Assembly: GCA_018242625.1 (NCBI GenBank)
Contig: JAFEBO010000005.1
Location: forward strand, 1 to 64,000
Reading direction: 5' to 3'
DNA length: 64,000 nucleotides
Origin: Planctomycetota bacterium
Lineage (GTDB): Bacteria; Planctomycetota; Phycisphaerae; Phycisphaerales; UBA1924
The first letter of the stretch is position 1, and every line of letters begins with the position of its first letter. Shown here in pieces: positions 44,211 through 53,686 of this stretch. The position numbers and the translations under genes are program-made. The notes under the pieces were generated by a model that ran no database searches, had not been told where the DNA came from, and worked only from the letters and a program-made list of their open reading frames with translations.

Positions 44211-44472
44211 GGGGGGTCTTTCAGGGGGGCCCAGAGGCACTTTTCTACCAGATTCGGCTCCGGGGCGTTGCCGGGAGCATCTGGGCGGGGTCGGTGGTCG
44301 GGTCCGGATGTTCAAACACGCAATCTCTCGAGCGGGGGCCATTGTTGGAGGCTCCGCACGCGCGTGTCGAGGGGGGCCGAAAGATCCGGGGCTACCCGGC
44401 TCCGGGCCGCACCGATTCGACTCCCGATCGGCAAAGGTTGCGTTTGTGCCCTTGCCCCCTGACACTTGGGGC

Positions 44473-45084
44473 ATGTTTACCGGGATTGTTCAGGCCGTCG
44501 GGAAAGTCGAGAGCGTCCGGAAAGGGCCGGGCATCGTCCGGCTGACGATCGACCGAGGGGGGTGGAGCTTTACACCCGGTGCGGGAGACTCGATTTCAGT
44601 CGATGGCGTCTGCCTCACCCTCGTCGAGGCTGCGGGCGGCCTCTGGGGGTTTGACGTGATCCCGGAAACCCTTTCTAAGACCACGCTTGGCGCGCTGAAT
44701 GGCGGATCGCCGGTTAATTTGGAGCACGCCGCGACGGCGGCGACCTTTCTGGGTGGCCACGTCGTTCAGGGGCATGTGGACGGCCTGGGAGAGATCGTGG
44801 AAGTTCGCGAGGGGTCGGATTGGCGTATTCGTGTGCGGCCTCCCGCACCGCTCATGGAATACATGGTCCCCAAGGGATCGGTCTGCCTCTCCGGCGTTTC
44901 CTTGACCCTCGCCGAGGTGCGGCCGTCGGAGGGGTGGTTCGAAGTAGCGCTGATTCCGGCAACGCTGGAGAAAACGAACCTGGGAACTCTGGCCGCCGGC
45001 CAGATGGTGAATGTGGAGGCCGATTGCCTCTCCAAGACGATTATTCACTGGCTAAAGAATTACTCCGGGCAACGGCGTTTGTGA
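44473..45084 (+). CDS. ribE: Riboflavin synthase alpha chain
   Basis: The product has 203 residues from ATG 44473 (MFTGIVQAVG, the invariant family start). It joins two 6,7-dimethyl-8-ribityllumazine molecules to give riboflavin. Two lumazine-binding repeats are seen: residues 1-95 (MFTGIVQ, SVDGVCLTL, ETLSKTTLG) and 96-200 (GHVVQGHVDG, CLSGVSLTL, IPATLEKTNLG, NVEADCLSKTI). The 262-bp upstream region has no recognisable FMN riboswitch or other RNA element. No other rib gene is nearby; ruvC follows at once. Confidence 0.95.
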   Translation: MFTGIVQAVGKVESVRKGPGIVRLTIDRGGWSFTPGAGDSISVDGVCLTLVEAAGGLWGFDVIPETLSKTTLGALNGGSPVNLEHAATAATFLGGHVVQGHVDGLGEIVEVREGSDWRIRVRPPAPLMEYMVPKGSVCLSGVSLTLAEVRPSEGWFEVALIPATLEKTNLGTLAAGQMVNVEADCLSKTIIHWLKNYSGQRRL

Positions 45085-45092
45085 GGAAAAGA

Positions 45093-45644
45093 GTGCGGAT
45101 CATCGGGATCGATCCAGGGCTGCGGATTACCGGCTACGGCTGCATAGAAGCGGGCGATGGTGGCCCGGTCCTGATCGAGGCCGGCGTGTTCCGCCTCGGA
45201 AGGGCGCTCTCCGCGCGTGAGCGCGACGAAGTTGAATTTCGGGTGGGTGATGCGCAGAGCGTTTCGTCCCGCTTATCCGAGCTTGATCGTGATTTCCGTG
45301 TCGTGCTGGACCGGCTGCGGCCGGACGTTGTTGCGGTTGAGGCGCTGTTTGCGCACTACAAGCACCCGGCGACAGCGATCGTGATGGGGCACGCACGAGG
45401 TGTGCTGCTTCTCGCGATCCGGCAGATGGGGATGACGCTGCTCGAATTCAAGCCGACAATGGTCAAGAAGGCGGTGACGGGGAACGGCGCGGCCAAGAAG
45501 CCCCAGGTGCAGTCCGCGGTGCGATCGCTGCTTGGACTCGCGGAAATCCCCGAGCCCGCCGATATGGCCGACGCTCTCGCGGTGGCGATCTGCGCGTCGA
45601 GACGGGCCCAAAGCCCGCGGGCAGACCTGCTGGGTTCGCTCTAA
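45093..45644 (+). CDS. ruvC: Holliday junction resolvase RuvC
   Basis: The product has 183 residues from GTG 45093, giving the family start MRIIGIDPGL; GAGG lies 6 bases upstream. GTG 45081, four codons earlier and overlapping the ribE stop, is an alternative. Catalytic acidic residues are visible: D7 in GIDPGL, Glu in VAVEALFAHYKHP and the Asp pair in EPADMADALAVA. FKPTMVKKAVTGNGAAKKPQV is the conserved DNA-contact region. No ruvA or ruvB is adjacent. The following regulator gene starts 8 bases after the stop. Confidence 0.94.
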   Translation: MRIIGIDPGLRITGYGCIEAGDGGPVLIEAGVFRLGRALSARERDEVEFRVGDAQSVSSRLSELDRDFRVVLDRLRPDVVAVEALFAHYKHPATAIVMGHARGVLLLAIRQMGMTLLEFKPTMVKKAVTGNGAAKKPQVQSAVRSLLGLAEIPEPADMADALAVAICASRRAQSPRADLLGSL

Positions 45645-45652
45645 AGTTCCCC

Positions 45653-47161
45653 ATGCCAGACGAGCGGGTTGCGGCACAGGTACTGATTGTGGAGGATGAG
45701 CACGATCACGCGGAAGTGATGGCGGATGCCCTGCGGAAACCCGGGCACGTCTGCACCATCGTTCACGGGGTGTCGGCCGCGCTGGATGAACTCAAGGGCG
45801 GAGCCTTTGACGTGGTCGTGACCGACCTTCGGATGCCCTCATCGGGCGGGAAAGACGGTGTTGCTGCCGACGGCGGTGACGCTGGGCTGCGGGTGCTGGA
45901 GGCGGCCCGGAAGCTGCAGCCCGCGGCCGAAACGGTGATGGTTACGGCCCACGGTGATGTGCCAACCGCCCGCGCCGCGTTCAAGCAGGGTGCGTACGAC
46001 TTCATCCAGAAGCCGCTGGACCTCGAGGTTTTCCGCAATCTGGTGAACCGCGCCGCGGAAACCGTGATTCTGCGGCACCAGAACGACGAGCTCAAGGCCA
46101 AAGCCGACACCGCGGGCTTTGAAGGCCTGGTTGCCACCAGTGAGCCCATGCGCCGGGTCCTGCGCACCATACGGACCGTTGCCCCCAGCAATATCCCGGT
46201 GCTGATCACGGGCGAAAGCGGAACCGGCAAAGAGCTGATCGCGCTGGCGGTCCACAAGCTGAGCAAGCGCGCGGGTCCTCCCCAATCGGGGAACAGCGCG
46301 GGCGGGTTTCTCGGAGGCGGCGTGGCCGGAGGGCGCTACGTCGCCTTCAACTGCGCGGGACAGAGCGAAAGCCTGCTGGAAGACCAGCTCTTCGGCCACG
46401 TTCGCGGCGCATTTACCGGCGCCGATAAGGACCGGCCGGGCGTCTTTGAATACGCCGACGGCGGGACCCTCTTCCTCGACGAGATCGGCGATATGCCGAT
46501 GAGCATGCAGGCCAAGCTGCTGCGCGTTCTCGAGAGCGGCGAAGTGGTCCGCCTGGGATCTAACGAGCCCCGGCACACGGATGTCCGCTTCGTCAGCGCG
46601 ACCAACAAGGACCTGCGGGAGATGGTGAAAGCGGGCACTTTCCGCGAAGATCTTTTCTTCCGGATCAACGGCTCGCATGTCCATCTGCCCGCGCTGCGTG
46701 AGCGCAGGGAGGACATCCCGCCGCTCGTACGTGCGTTTGTCGATCGCTTCATGCAGGAACTCGCGCCCGGGAGGCCTTCGCCCAAGCTGACCGACGCCGC
46801 CATGATGCGGCTGACCAGCTACAACTGGCCCGGCAATGTGCGACAGCTCCTCAACGTCATCCAGAACATGGTGGTGACCGCGCTCGGAGAGGACATTGCT
46901 CCCGGCGGCGAATTCGTGCTCGATGTGCGCCAGATCCCCGACGAGGTCCGGGTCAGCGACGGCGCGGAAGGGGAGCCTTCAAACGGCGTGCCCTCGGATT
47001 CGGGCGGCTCGCTGGCGGGCACCAGCCTTGAAGCTCTGGAAAAGAGGGCGATCCGCGAAACACTCCGCCTGACGCAGGGCAATCGCGAGCACGCGGCAAA
47101 GCTGCTGGGAATCGGCGAGCGGACCCTTTACCGCAAACTGAAGGAATACGGCCTGCGCTGA
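45653..47161 (+). CDS. NtrC-family sigma-54-dependent response regulator
   Basis: This is a 502-residue three-domain regulator. The receiver (1-135) has phosphoacceptor D58 in VVVTDLRMP and K120 in IQKP, but about 15 residues (SSGGKDGVAADGGDA) are inserted right after the LRMP loop. The AAA+ domain (about 155-400) has Walker A GESGTGKE (187-194), the sigma-54 contact loop GAFTGA (252-257) and Walker B LFLDEIGDMP. A FIS-type helix-turn-helix closes it (residues about 460-502, NREHAAKLLGIGERTLYRKL). No histidine kinase gene is adjacent, so its signal partner is unknown. Confidence 0.92.
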   Translation: MPDERVAAQVLIVEDEHDHAEVMADALRKPGHVCTIVHGVSAALDELKGGAFDVVVTDLRMPSSGGKDGVAADGGDAGLRVLEAARKLQPAAETVMVTAHGDVPTARAAFKQGAYDFIQKPLDLEVFRNLVNRAAETVILRHQNDELKAKADTAGFEGLVATSEPMRRVLRTIRTVAPSNIPVLITGESGTGKELIALAVHKLSKRAGPPQSGNSAGGFLGGGVAGGRYVAFNCAGQSESLLEDQLFGHVRGAFTGADKDRPGVFEYADGGTLFLDEIGDMPMSMQAKLLRVLESGEVVRLGSNEPRHTDVRFVSATNKDLREMVKAGTFREDLFFRINGSHVHLPALRERREDIPPLVRAFVDRFMQELAPGRPSPKLTDAAMMRLTSYNWPGNVRQLLNVIQNMVVTALGEDIAPGGEFVLDVRQIPDEVRVSDGAEGEPSNGVPSDSGGSLAGTSLEALEKRAIRETLRLTQGNREHAAKLLGIGERTLYRKLKEYGLR

Positions 47162-47174
47162 CAGGAGCGGAAAC

Positions 47175-48134
47175 ATGCTCGCGATCCGGGTTCATGAGTT
47201 CGGCGGCCCAGAGGTTCTCAGGCTGGAAACCGTGACCGACCCGGTGGCGGGGAAGGGGCAGGTGGTCGTCCGGATTCGGGCGATCGGCGTCAATCCGGTG
47301 GACACCTACATCCGCAGCGGCGCGTACGGGACGCGTCCGATTCCTTTCACTCCCGGTTACGACGGCGCGGGTGAAGTCGAGAGCGTCGGGCCGGGCGTTT
47401 CCGGCGTCCGCGTTGGAGACCGCGTGGTCGTCTACAGGCCCGCGGCGGGCACCTACGCAGAAAAGACGCTGTGCGAACAGCGTGAGATTCTGGCCCTGCC
47501 CGAATCGTTCACCTTTGAACAGGGTGCGAGTCTGGGAGTCTCCTATTTCACGGCGTATACGGCTCTGTTTCAGCGGGGCAGGGCAAAGAAGGGGGAGACC
47601 GTTTTGGTGCACGGCGCGACCGGGGGCGTGGGGACGGCCTGTGTCCAGCTCGCGCACGCGGCGGGTTTGCGGGTTTTCGGCACCGGCAGCACGGAGGCGG
47701 GGCGGGCCCTGGCCCGGCAATCGGGCGCGCAGGCGATGTTTGATCACTCCCGGCCCGGCTACACCGAGGAGATCCGGGGTGCGCTGGGTGGTATCGGGCC
47801 GGAGCTGATCATCGAGATGCTGGCCAACGTCAATCTTGAGAGGGACTTGGAATTGGTCGGCGCGCGGGGGCGCATCGTGATCGTGGGCAGTCGGGGGAAG
47901 ATTGAGATTACGCCGCGGCTCACGATGCGCGGGAATCTCGATGTGCTGGGGATGAGCCTCAACAACTCGACGGCCGAAGAACTGCTGGAGGCTTGGCGGG
48001 GCATCCACGCGGGGATCGGGAGCGGTCATGTGAAGCCGGTGGTGGGGGAGATCATGCGGCTGGATCAGGCAGCGGCGGCGCACGAACGCATCCTTGCGCC
48101 GGGCGCGATCGGGAAGCTTGTGCTGATTCCGTAG
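47175..48134 (+). CDS. Quinone oxidoreductase-like MDR protein (zeta-crystallin type)
   Basis: This is a 319-residue, zinc-free medium-chain dehydrogenase/reductase. AGGAG precedes the ATG. It opens with MLAIRVHEFGGPEVL and has VNPVDTYIRSGAY, TPGYDGAGEV and the NADP(H)-binding Rossmann motif VHGATGGVGTACVQLA (around residue 148). These features match NADPH:quinone oxidoreductase. It stops 3 bases from the convergent purL stop. Confidence 0.88.
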   Translation: MLAIRVHEFGGPEVLRLETVTDPVAGKGQVVVRIRAIGVNPVDTYIRSGAYGTRPIPFTPGYDGAGEVESVGPGVSGVRVGDRVVVYRPAAGTYAEKTLCEQREILALPESFTFEQGASLGVSYFTAYTALFQRGRAKKGETVLVHGATGGVGTACVQLAHAAGLRVFGTGSTEAGRALARQSGAQAMFDHSRPGYTEEIRGALGGIGPELIIEMLANVNLERDLELVGARGRIVIVGSRGKIEITPRLTMRGNLDVLGMSLNNSTAEELLEAWRGIHAGIGSGHVKPVVGEIMRLDQAAAAHERILAPGAIGKLVLIP

Positions 48135-48137
48135 GGC

Positions 48138-51100
48138 CTACCAGTCGAGGGGCGTCAGCCACGCACGGGCAAGGGTGGGCACGTCTATGTCGAGGCCCCG
48201 GGCTCTCAGTCGTGCGGAGGAATCGAGCGTTCCGATGTGGGCGCATTCCACACCGTGCTTTGCGCACTGGCTCTGAACCGCTGCGACAGCTGACGGCGTG
48301 ACTTCGAGCACGTACCGGCTCGGGCTTTCCGAAAAGGCGGCGACGGCCGCATCTGCGTGCACGGGGGAGAGATCGAGCGAGGCCCCGATCAAAGACCTCT
48401 CCGAATTGCCGGCGATGAGCATCTCGGCGACGGCGCAGAGCAGGCCGCCATCGGAGACATCGTGCGCCGAGCGGACCAGGCCAGAGCTGATGAGTTCTGA
48501 AACCACCCGGGCCGTAAGGGGCCCGAGGCGAAGATCGGTGCGGGGAACGCCGGCCAGAGCCGCCGGCAGATCCACGATCCTCTGGAAGTGGCTGCCACCC
48601 ATCTGCTCGACGGTGCGTCCAATGAGCAGCAGGGCGTTTCCGGGGGCCTTGGCGTCCATGGTCAGGGCGCGGGAAACATCCGCGACGATCGCAAGCCCGG
48701 TGATCAGGAGCGTCGGCGGGATTTCGATCACGCGCTGCACGCCCGATTCATCTGTGTAGCGGAGCTGGTTGTTGAGCGAGTCTTTGCCGCTGACGAAGGG
48801 GGTGCGGTAGGCCTTGGCCCCGTCGTAGCAGGCTTCGGCAGCGCGGACCAGCGACGCGAGATTTCCGGGCTCGGCGCAGCTTGGCCAGCAGAAGTTGTCG
48901 AGAATGGCGATGCGCGAAGGGTCGGCGCCGACACAGACTAGATTGCGCACGCACTCGTCAATGGCGGCAAGAGTCATGAGATACGGATCGCCCTTGACTT
49001 CGCGGTCGCCGATGCCGGTCTGGAGCCCGCACGAAACCGCGATTCCCCGGGTGTGGCTTGGGACTGGCTGAAGCACACTCGCGTCGGTTGGTCCTCGGCC
49101 CATCGGACCACAGAGCGGCTTGATGATCGTGTTCCCCTGCACTTCGTGGTCGTATTGACGGATGATCCAGTGCTTGGAGGCGATGTTGGGATGCGAGAGA
49201 AGAGCCTCCAGGGTCGGGGCGAGTTCTGCCGAGCGGCTCGATCGGGTCCGCGCGGGCGCGGATCCGGCGGGCGAATTCCATTGCGCCTCGCGGGTTGGCG
49301 TGGGGATGCCGTCGTGCAGGAAAACCATGGGCAGGCGACCCACTTCGAGGTCGTGGAACCGCAGCACAAGTTCGGCGCCCGGCGTGCCGAACTCGCCAAG
49401 GTCGGCGAGTTCGACAGATTCCTCGTCGCAGATCTTTTTGAGCGCCGTTAGATTCCCGGGGGGCACGGCGAGCACCATGCGCTCCTGCGCCTCGCTGATC
49501 CAGATTTCGGTGTACGAGAGGCCGGCGTACTTGAGCGGGGCGCGGTCGAGATGGACGGTCGCACCGATCTTGCCGCCCATCTCGCCGATCGCGGACGAAA
49601 AGCCGCCCGCGCCGCAGTCGGTCATCCCGTGGTACAGCGGGCCGCCGGCGGCGTCTCGTGCGCGGAGGATGGCGTCGAGCGTGCGTTTCTCTTCGATCGC
49701 GTTGCCGATCTGCACCGCGTGGCTGAACTCGTCGGCGTGGGTGTGTTCCATCTCGGCGCTGGAAAAGGTTGCGCCGTGGATGCCGTCGCGGCCGGTGCGT
49801 CCGCCGAGGGCGATGATGCGATCTCCGGGCTTGGCCGCCCCATTCACAAACGCCCTGGGGATGAGGCCGATACAGCCGGCGAAAACGAGCGGGTTGCCGA
49901 CGTGCCGGTCGTCGAAGTAGACGGCGCCGGACACGGTGGGGATCCCCATGCGGTTGCCGTAATCGCGGATGCCGCGGACCACTTCAGTGAGAGTCTGGCG
50001 CGGGGGCAGACATCCGGGTGGGAGCGGCGAAGCGTCCGGCATCGCCACACAGAAAACGTCCGTACTCGCGATCGGCCTGGCGCCCAATCCGGTCCCGATG
50101 ACGTCGCGGATGCAGCCGCCGATGCCGGTTGCGCTGCCGCCGTAGGGCTCGATGGCGGAAGGGTGGTTGTGCGTCTCGACCTTGATGCAGACGCCGTTGT
50201 TGTCGTCGAATGCGATGACGCCCGAATTATCCTTGAAAACCGAGAGCGTCCAGTCGACGCCCCCGGCGATGAGTTCGTGGGTCGCGGCGGCGACGGTTGA
50301 CTTGAGCAGATTGTCGATCTCGACCGTGCCGTCGGGCAGGACGGTGTGGCCGGGGCGTCCTTCGAAAATCAGCGGGTCGGCGGAATCCTCTCGCTCCTGG
50401 CCTGTCGGAGCTTTGAGGCCCCTGTAGCGGATGCGGCTCTTGAGCGTTTTGTGGACGCAGTGTTCGGACCAGGTCTGCGCGATCGTCTCGAGCTCGATGT
50501 CGGTCGGGTCGCGTCCGAGAGTGCGGTACTCGTCGCGCACTGCCCGCATCTCGTCGAGACTGAGGAAGAGGTGGGCCTCGCGCGACATCCTCATCAGGCC
50601 ATCGTCGTTGAGGTTCCGGATGGGGATGTGAAGAAGCTTTGCGGTGTATGCGTGGCCTTGGGGAAGGCTGGCGGGGAGGTACGGGGAAAAGTGTGCGGCC
50701 TGAATCGCCGGATTGAAGAGCAGACGCCGCGCGAGTGAATCGGCCTGCGCTTCGGAGAGCTTTGGGCCCGAGAGATCGAACCGGGCTCCGGTCGATGCCC
50801 TGACGGCGTCGCGCTGCAGAAGCTCCCGGATGCCGAGTTCGACCGACAGTGCCGCCGGGTCCATAACGCCCGGCAGGGGGTGTACCTCGACGATTCGCGA
50901 AAGGGCGCCGGACTCGGACTGGCCGATCACAAACCGCTCGGTCACGGGGTCGGCCAGCAGGCGGCCGGCGATGAACTCGACTTCAGCGGCAGAAACATCT
51001 CCCTGCAGGAGATAGACGCGGGCCGAGCGCACCAGAGACAAATCGAAACCCATTCGAAGCGCCGTCCGGAGGATGGACTGTCCTCTCGCATCGAGGGAGT

Positions 51101-51191
51101 CGGAGCGCATCCAGACCTCGATCCGGTGCACGACCCGGGCCCGGGACGGCGAAAGTTGCGCGTGAGAGGTGGTTGCAGAGTCCGGTGTCAC
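48138..51191 (-). CDS. purL: Phosphoribosylformylglycinamidine synthase, PurS-PurL fusion
   Basis: This is a 1017-residue protein starting at GTG 51191. The catalytic PurL portion (from about residue 200) shows EWSEHC-type QTWSEHCVHKTL, VFKDNSGVIAFDDNNGVCIKVETHNHPSAIEPYGG (given in parts) and TDCGAGGFSSAIGEMGG. The second half repeats ATP-binding features (FVSGKDSLNNQ, SAHDVSDGGLLCA). The N-terminal 100 residues (RIEVWMRSDSLDARGQSILRTALRMGF, in part) resemble PurS fused in frame. There is no C-terminal glutaminase, so a separate PurQ must supply ammonia. Confidence 0.92.
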   Translation of the reverse strand: MTPDSATTSHAQLSPSRARVVHRIEVWMRSDSLDARGQSILRTALRMGFDLSLVRSARVYLLQGDVSAAEVEFIAGRLLADPVTERFVIGQSESGALSRIVEVHPLPGVMDPAALSVELGIRELLQRDAVRASTGARFDLSGPKLSEAQADSLARRLLFNPAIQAAHFSPYLPASLPQGHAYTAKLLHIPIRNLNDDGLMRMSREAHLFLSLDEMRAVRDEYRTLGRDPTDIELETIAQTWSEHCVHKTLKSRIRYRGLKAPTGQEREDSADPLIFEGRPGHTVLPDGTVEIDNLLKSTVAAATHELIAGGVDWTLSVFKDNSGVIAFDDNNGVCIKVETHNHPSAIEPYGGSATGIGGCIRDVIGTGLGARPIASTDVFCVAMPDASPLPPGCLPPRQTLTEVVRGIRDYGNRMGIPTVSGAVYFDDRHVGNPLVFAGCIGLIPRAFVNGAAKPGDRIIALGGRTGRDGIHGATFSSAEMEHTHADEFSHAVQIGNAIEEKRTLDAILRARDAAGGPLYHGMTDCGAGGFSSAIGEMGGKIGATVHLDRAPLKYAGLSYTEIWISEAQERMVLAVPPGNLTALKKICDEESVELADLGEFGTPGAELVLRFHDLEVGRLPMVFLHDGIPTPTREAQWNSPAGSAPARTRSSRSAELAPTLEALLSHPNIASKHWIIRQYDHEVQGNTIIKPLCGPMGRGPTDASVLQPVPSHTRGIAVSCGLQTGIGDREVKGDPYLMTLAAIDECVRNLVCVGADPSRIAILDNFCWPSCAEPGNLASLVRAAEACYDGAKAYRTPFVSGKDSLNNQLRYTDESGVQRVIEIPPTLLITGLAIVADVSRALTMDAKAPGNALLLIGRTVEQMGGSHFQRIVDLPAALAGVPRTDLRLGPLTARVVSELISSGLVRSAHDVSDGGLLCAVAEMLIAGNSERSLIGASLDLSPVHADAAVAAFSESPSRYVLEVTPSAVAAVQSQCAKHGVECAHIGTLDSSARLRARGLDIDVPTLARAWLTPLDW

Positions 51192-51268
51192 GCGGCCATG
51201 GTAGGAAACGCTGCGCCGATTTCCGCTCGATGGAGCGCGAAGATTGGCATCGGCTAGACTCAGGCACG

Positions 51269-53185
51269 ATGGCCGACCAAGCCCCCTCCTTACCGCTCAC
51301 CGCCGACGAAGGCGATGCGTCCCGACAGAGCGAGGGTGCATCGCTCTTTGAGATCGCCTGGGAAGTCTGCAATCAGCTCGGCGGGATTTACCAGGTCATC
51401 CGTTCCAAGGTCCCCCTGATGATGGAGCGCTGGGGAGACCGCTACACCCTCATCGGACCGTACAACGAGCAAAAGGCGAGCGTCGAGTTTGAGCCGACGG
51501 CTCCGGGGGGATGGATCGGGCGGGCCATCGAACATCTGGCGGCCCAGGGGCTCAAGGTTCACCACGGTCGCTGGCTGGTCCCGGGCCGGCCCCGAGTGCT
51601 TCTGATTGAGCACGGCGTGCCCGGCTGGCGGCTGGGGGAGATCAAGTACGGTCTCTGGGAGCATCACGGGATCGAGACCCCCGGCAGCGACTGGCTCATC
51701 GACGGCGTGGTGACTTTTTCGGACGCGGTGCGCCGGGTGCTCGAGGCATTGTGCGAACAGCGTGCATCGGCGGGCGGAGTGCGGGCGGCAAAGACCTCTC
51801 CCCGCGTGATGATCGCCCATTTTCATGAATGGATGGCGGGCCTTGCGATCCCGATGATCCGCCGGCAGAACCTGCCCGTCGCGACCGTCTTTACCACGCA
51901 CGCGACGCTGCTGGGGCGTTTTATGGCGATGGGGATGGACGATTTCTACGAACGGCTGCATTCGGTCAACGACGCCGAGGCTGCCCGCAAATACAACATC
52001 GTCACCCAGCACAAGATCGAGCGCGCGTGCGCCCACGGCGCTCACGTCTTCTCCACCGTCTCGGCCGTCACGGCGGAGGAATGTTCGGCCCTGCTGGGCC
52101 GACCTGTCGATGTCGTGCTGCCCAACGGCCTCAATGTGGCCCGGTACAACCTGGCGCATGAGCAGCAGCAGTTGCACGCCAACTACAAGGATCGCATCCA
52201 CCAGTTCACGATGGGGCACTTTTTCCCCAGTTACTCGTTTGACCTGGACAAGACGCTGTACCTGTTCACCTCGGGGCGGTACGAGCCGCGCAACAAGGGA
52301 TTTGATCTCTGCCTGGAGGCCCTGGCACGCCTCAACATGGAGCTGAAGGCTCACCGCGTCGACAAAACCGTGGTGTTCTTTATCGTTACGAGCAAGCCGA
52401 CCAAGAGCCTCAACCCGCTCGCGCTCGAAAAGCGCGGCGTGATGAACGAGCTTCGCACGGTCTGCCAGAACATCACGCAGGGCGTCGAAGGAAAGCTCTA
52501 CTCGCGTGCGGCGGCGGGGGGCAAGCTCCGCCTGGATGATCTCGTCGATGAGTACTGGACGCTTCGCTACCGGCGGACGCAGCAGGCGATGAAGCAGCAC
52601 TGCCTGCCCATGGTCGTCACGCACATTCTCGAGAACGACAGCGAGGATCCGGTGCTCAGCCAGATCCGGTATCTGGGCCTCATCAACCGCCCGGAAGATC
52701 CGGTCAAGATCGTGTATCACCCGGAATTCATCAGCCCGGCAAATCCGCTCTGGGGGATCGAGTACGACCAGTTCGTGCGCGGATGTCACATGGGCCTGTT
52801 CCCGAGCAGCTACGAGCCGTGGGGGTACACGCCGCTCGAGTGCATCGCGATGGGGGTACCCAGCGTTACGAGCGATCTCGCGGGCTTTGGCAGGTACGTC
52901 TCGGAGCATCACCTGGGGCATGACGAGTGGGGGCTCACGGTGCTCCGGCGCAGGGGCCGCTCGTACAACGATGCCGCGGCGGAATTGTGCGCCAAGCTGC
53001 TGGATTTCTGCCGCATGGACCGGCGGGAGCGCATCGCCCTTCGAAACGCTGTGGACCGCAGGAGCTGGGACTTTGACTGGCAGCACCTGGGCCCCGCCTA
53101 TCACGAGGCGCACGACATGGCCGTGGAGCGGTTCTTCGCGTCGGGCGGGAGCGGGCTTGGAGCGCTCCTGGGAGCGGGTACTTGA
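51269..53185 (+). CDS. Glycogen synthase, eukaryote-type GT3 family
   Basis: The product has 638 residues from ATG 51269. It resembles yeast/animal glycogen synthase (GT3) rather than GlgA (GT5). Motifs are [22 protein letters not shown] (given in part), [39 protein letters not shown] and [21 protein letters not shown] with the catalytic Glu pair. It would extend alpha-1,4-glucan from UDP-glucose. The gene is divergent from purL; the gap is 77 bp. The next gene overlaps its stop. Confidence 0.9.
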   Translation: MADQAPSLPLTADEGDASRQSEGASLFEIAWEVCNQLGGIYQVIRSKVPLMMERWGDRYTLIGPYNEQKASVEFEPTAPGGWIGRAIEHLAAQGLKVHHGRWLVPGRPRVLLIEHGVPGWRLGEIKYGLWEHHGIETPGSDWLIDGVVTFSDAVRRVLEALCEQRASAGGVRAAKTSPRVMIAHFHEWMAGLAIPMIRRQNLPVATVFTTHATLLGRFMAMGMDDFYERLHSVNDAEAARKYNIVTQHKIERACAHGAHVFSTVSAVTAEECSALLGRPVDVVLPNGLNVARYNLAHEQQQLHANYKDRIHQFTMGHFFPSYSFDLDKTLYLFTSGRYEPRNKGFDLCLEALARLNMELKAHRVDKTVVFFIVTSKPTKSLNPLALEKRGVMNELRTVCQNITQGVEGKLYSRAAAGGKLRLDDLVDEYWTLRYRRTQQAMKQHCLPMVVTHILENDSEDPVLSQIRYLGLINRPEDPVKIVYHPEFISPANPLWGIEYDQFVRGCHMGLFPSSYEPWGYTPLECIAMGVPSVTSDLAGFGRYVSEHHLGHDEWGLTVLRRRGRSYNDAAAELCAKLLDFCRMDRRERIALRNAVDRRSWDFDWQHLGPAYHEAHDMAVERFFASGGSGLGALLGAGT

Positions 53186-53643
53186 GCCGGGCTGTTGCTC
53201 ACGTCGAGCTCTACACCGATGGAGCCTGTTCGGGCAACCCCGGACCGGGCGGCTGGGCGTTCATTCTGAAACACCCCGAGAGCGGCAAGCAGATGGAAGA
53301 AGCGGGTGCTGAAGCGCTCACCACCAACAACCGCATGGAACTCATGGCGGTCATCCGGGGGCTGAGCGCGCTCAAGAGCAGTTCGGAAGTGGACCTGTAC
53401 AGCGATTCGCAGTACGTGCTGAACGGCCTGAAGGAGTGGATGGCTTCTTGGAAAAAGCGCGGATGGCGGACGGCCGACAAGAAGCCCGTGAAAAACATCG
53501 ACCTCTGGCAGGAGCTTGATGCGCTTCAGGCACGGCACACGCTGCGCTTCCACTGGATCAGGGGGCATAACGAGCATCCGGAGAATGAACGGTGCGACCA
53601 GCTCGCGGTAGCGGCGCGCGAGGCCATCGTGACGAAGCAATGA
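53182..53643 (+). CDS. rnhA: Ribonuclease HI
   Basis: This is a 153-residue RNase HI that cleaves RNA in RNA-DNA hybrids. The catalytic set is complete: Asp in [17 protein letters not shown], Glu in [11 protein letters not shown], Asp in [10 protein letters not shown] and the last Asp in NERCDQLA. The basic handle ([20 protein letters not shown]) is present. The TTG start at 53182 overlaps the glycogen synthase stop by 4 bases, which supports translational coupling. Confidence 0.95.
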   Translation: MSRAVAHVELYTDGACSGNPGPGGWAFILKHPESGKQMEEAGAEALTTNNRMELMAVIRGLSALKSSSEVDLYSDSQYVLNGLKEWMASWKKRGWRTADKKPVKNIDLWQELDALQARHTLRFHWIRGHNEHPENERCDQLAVAAREAIVTKQ

Positions 53644-53686
53644 TGCGGTACCACCGCAGGCGAGCGTCTGCACGGAGATTTCATCG

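Noticed and set aside
44211..44472. Possible riboswitch, tRNA or small RNA in the leader of riboflavin synthase
   Set aside because: No FMN-riboswitch conserved boxes, and the TTCGA-like segment near 44410 lacks matching tRNA T-arm and acceptor stems.
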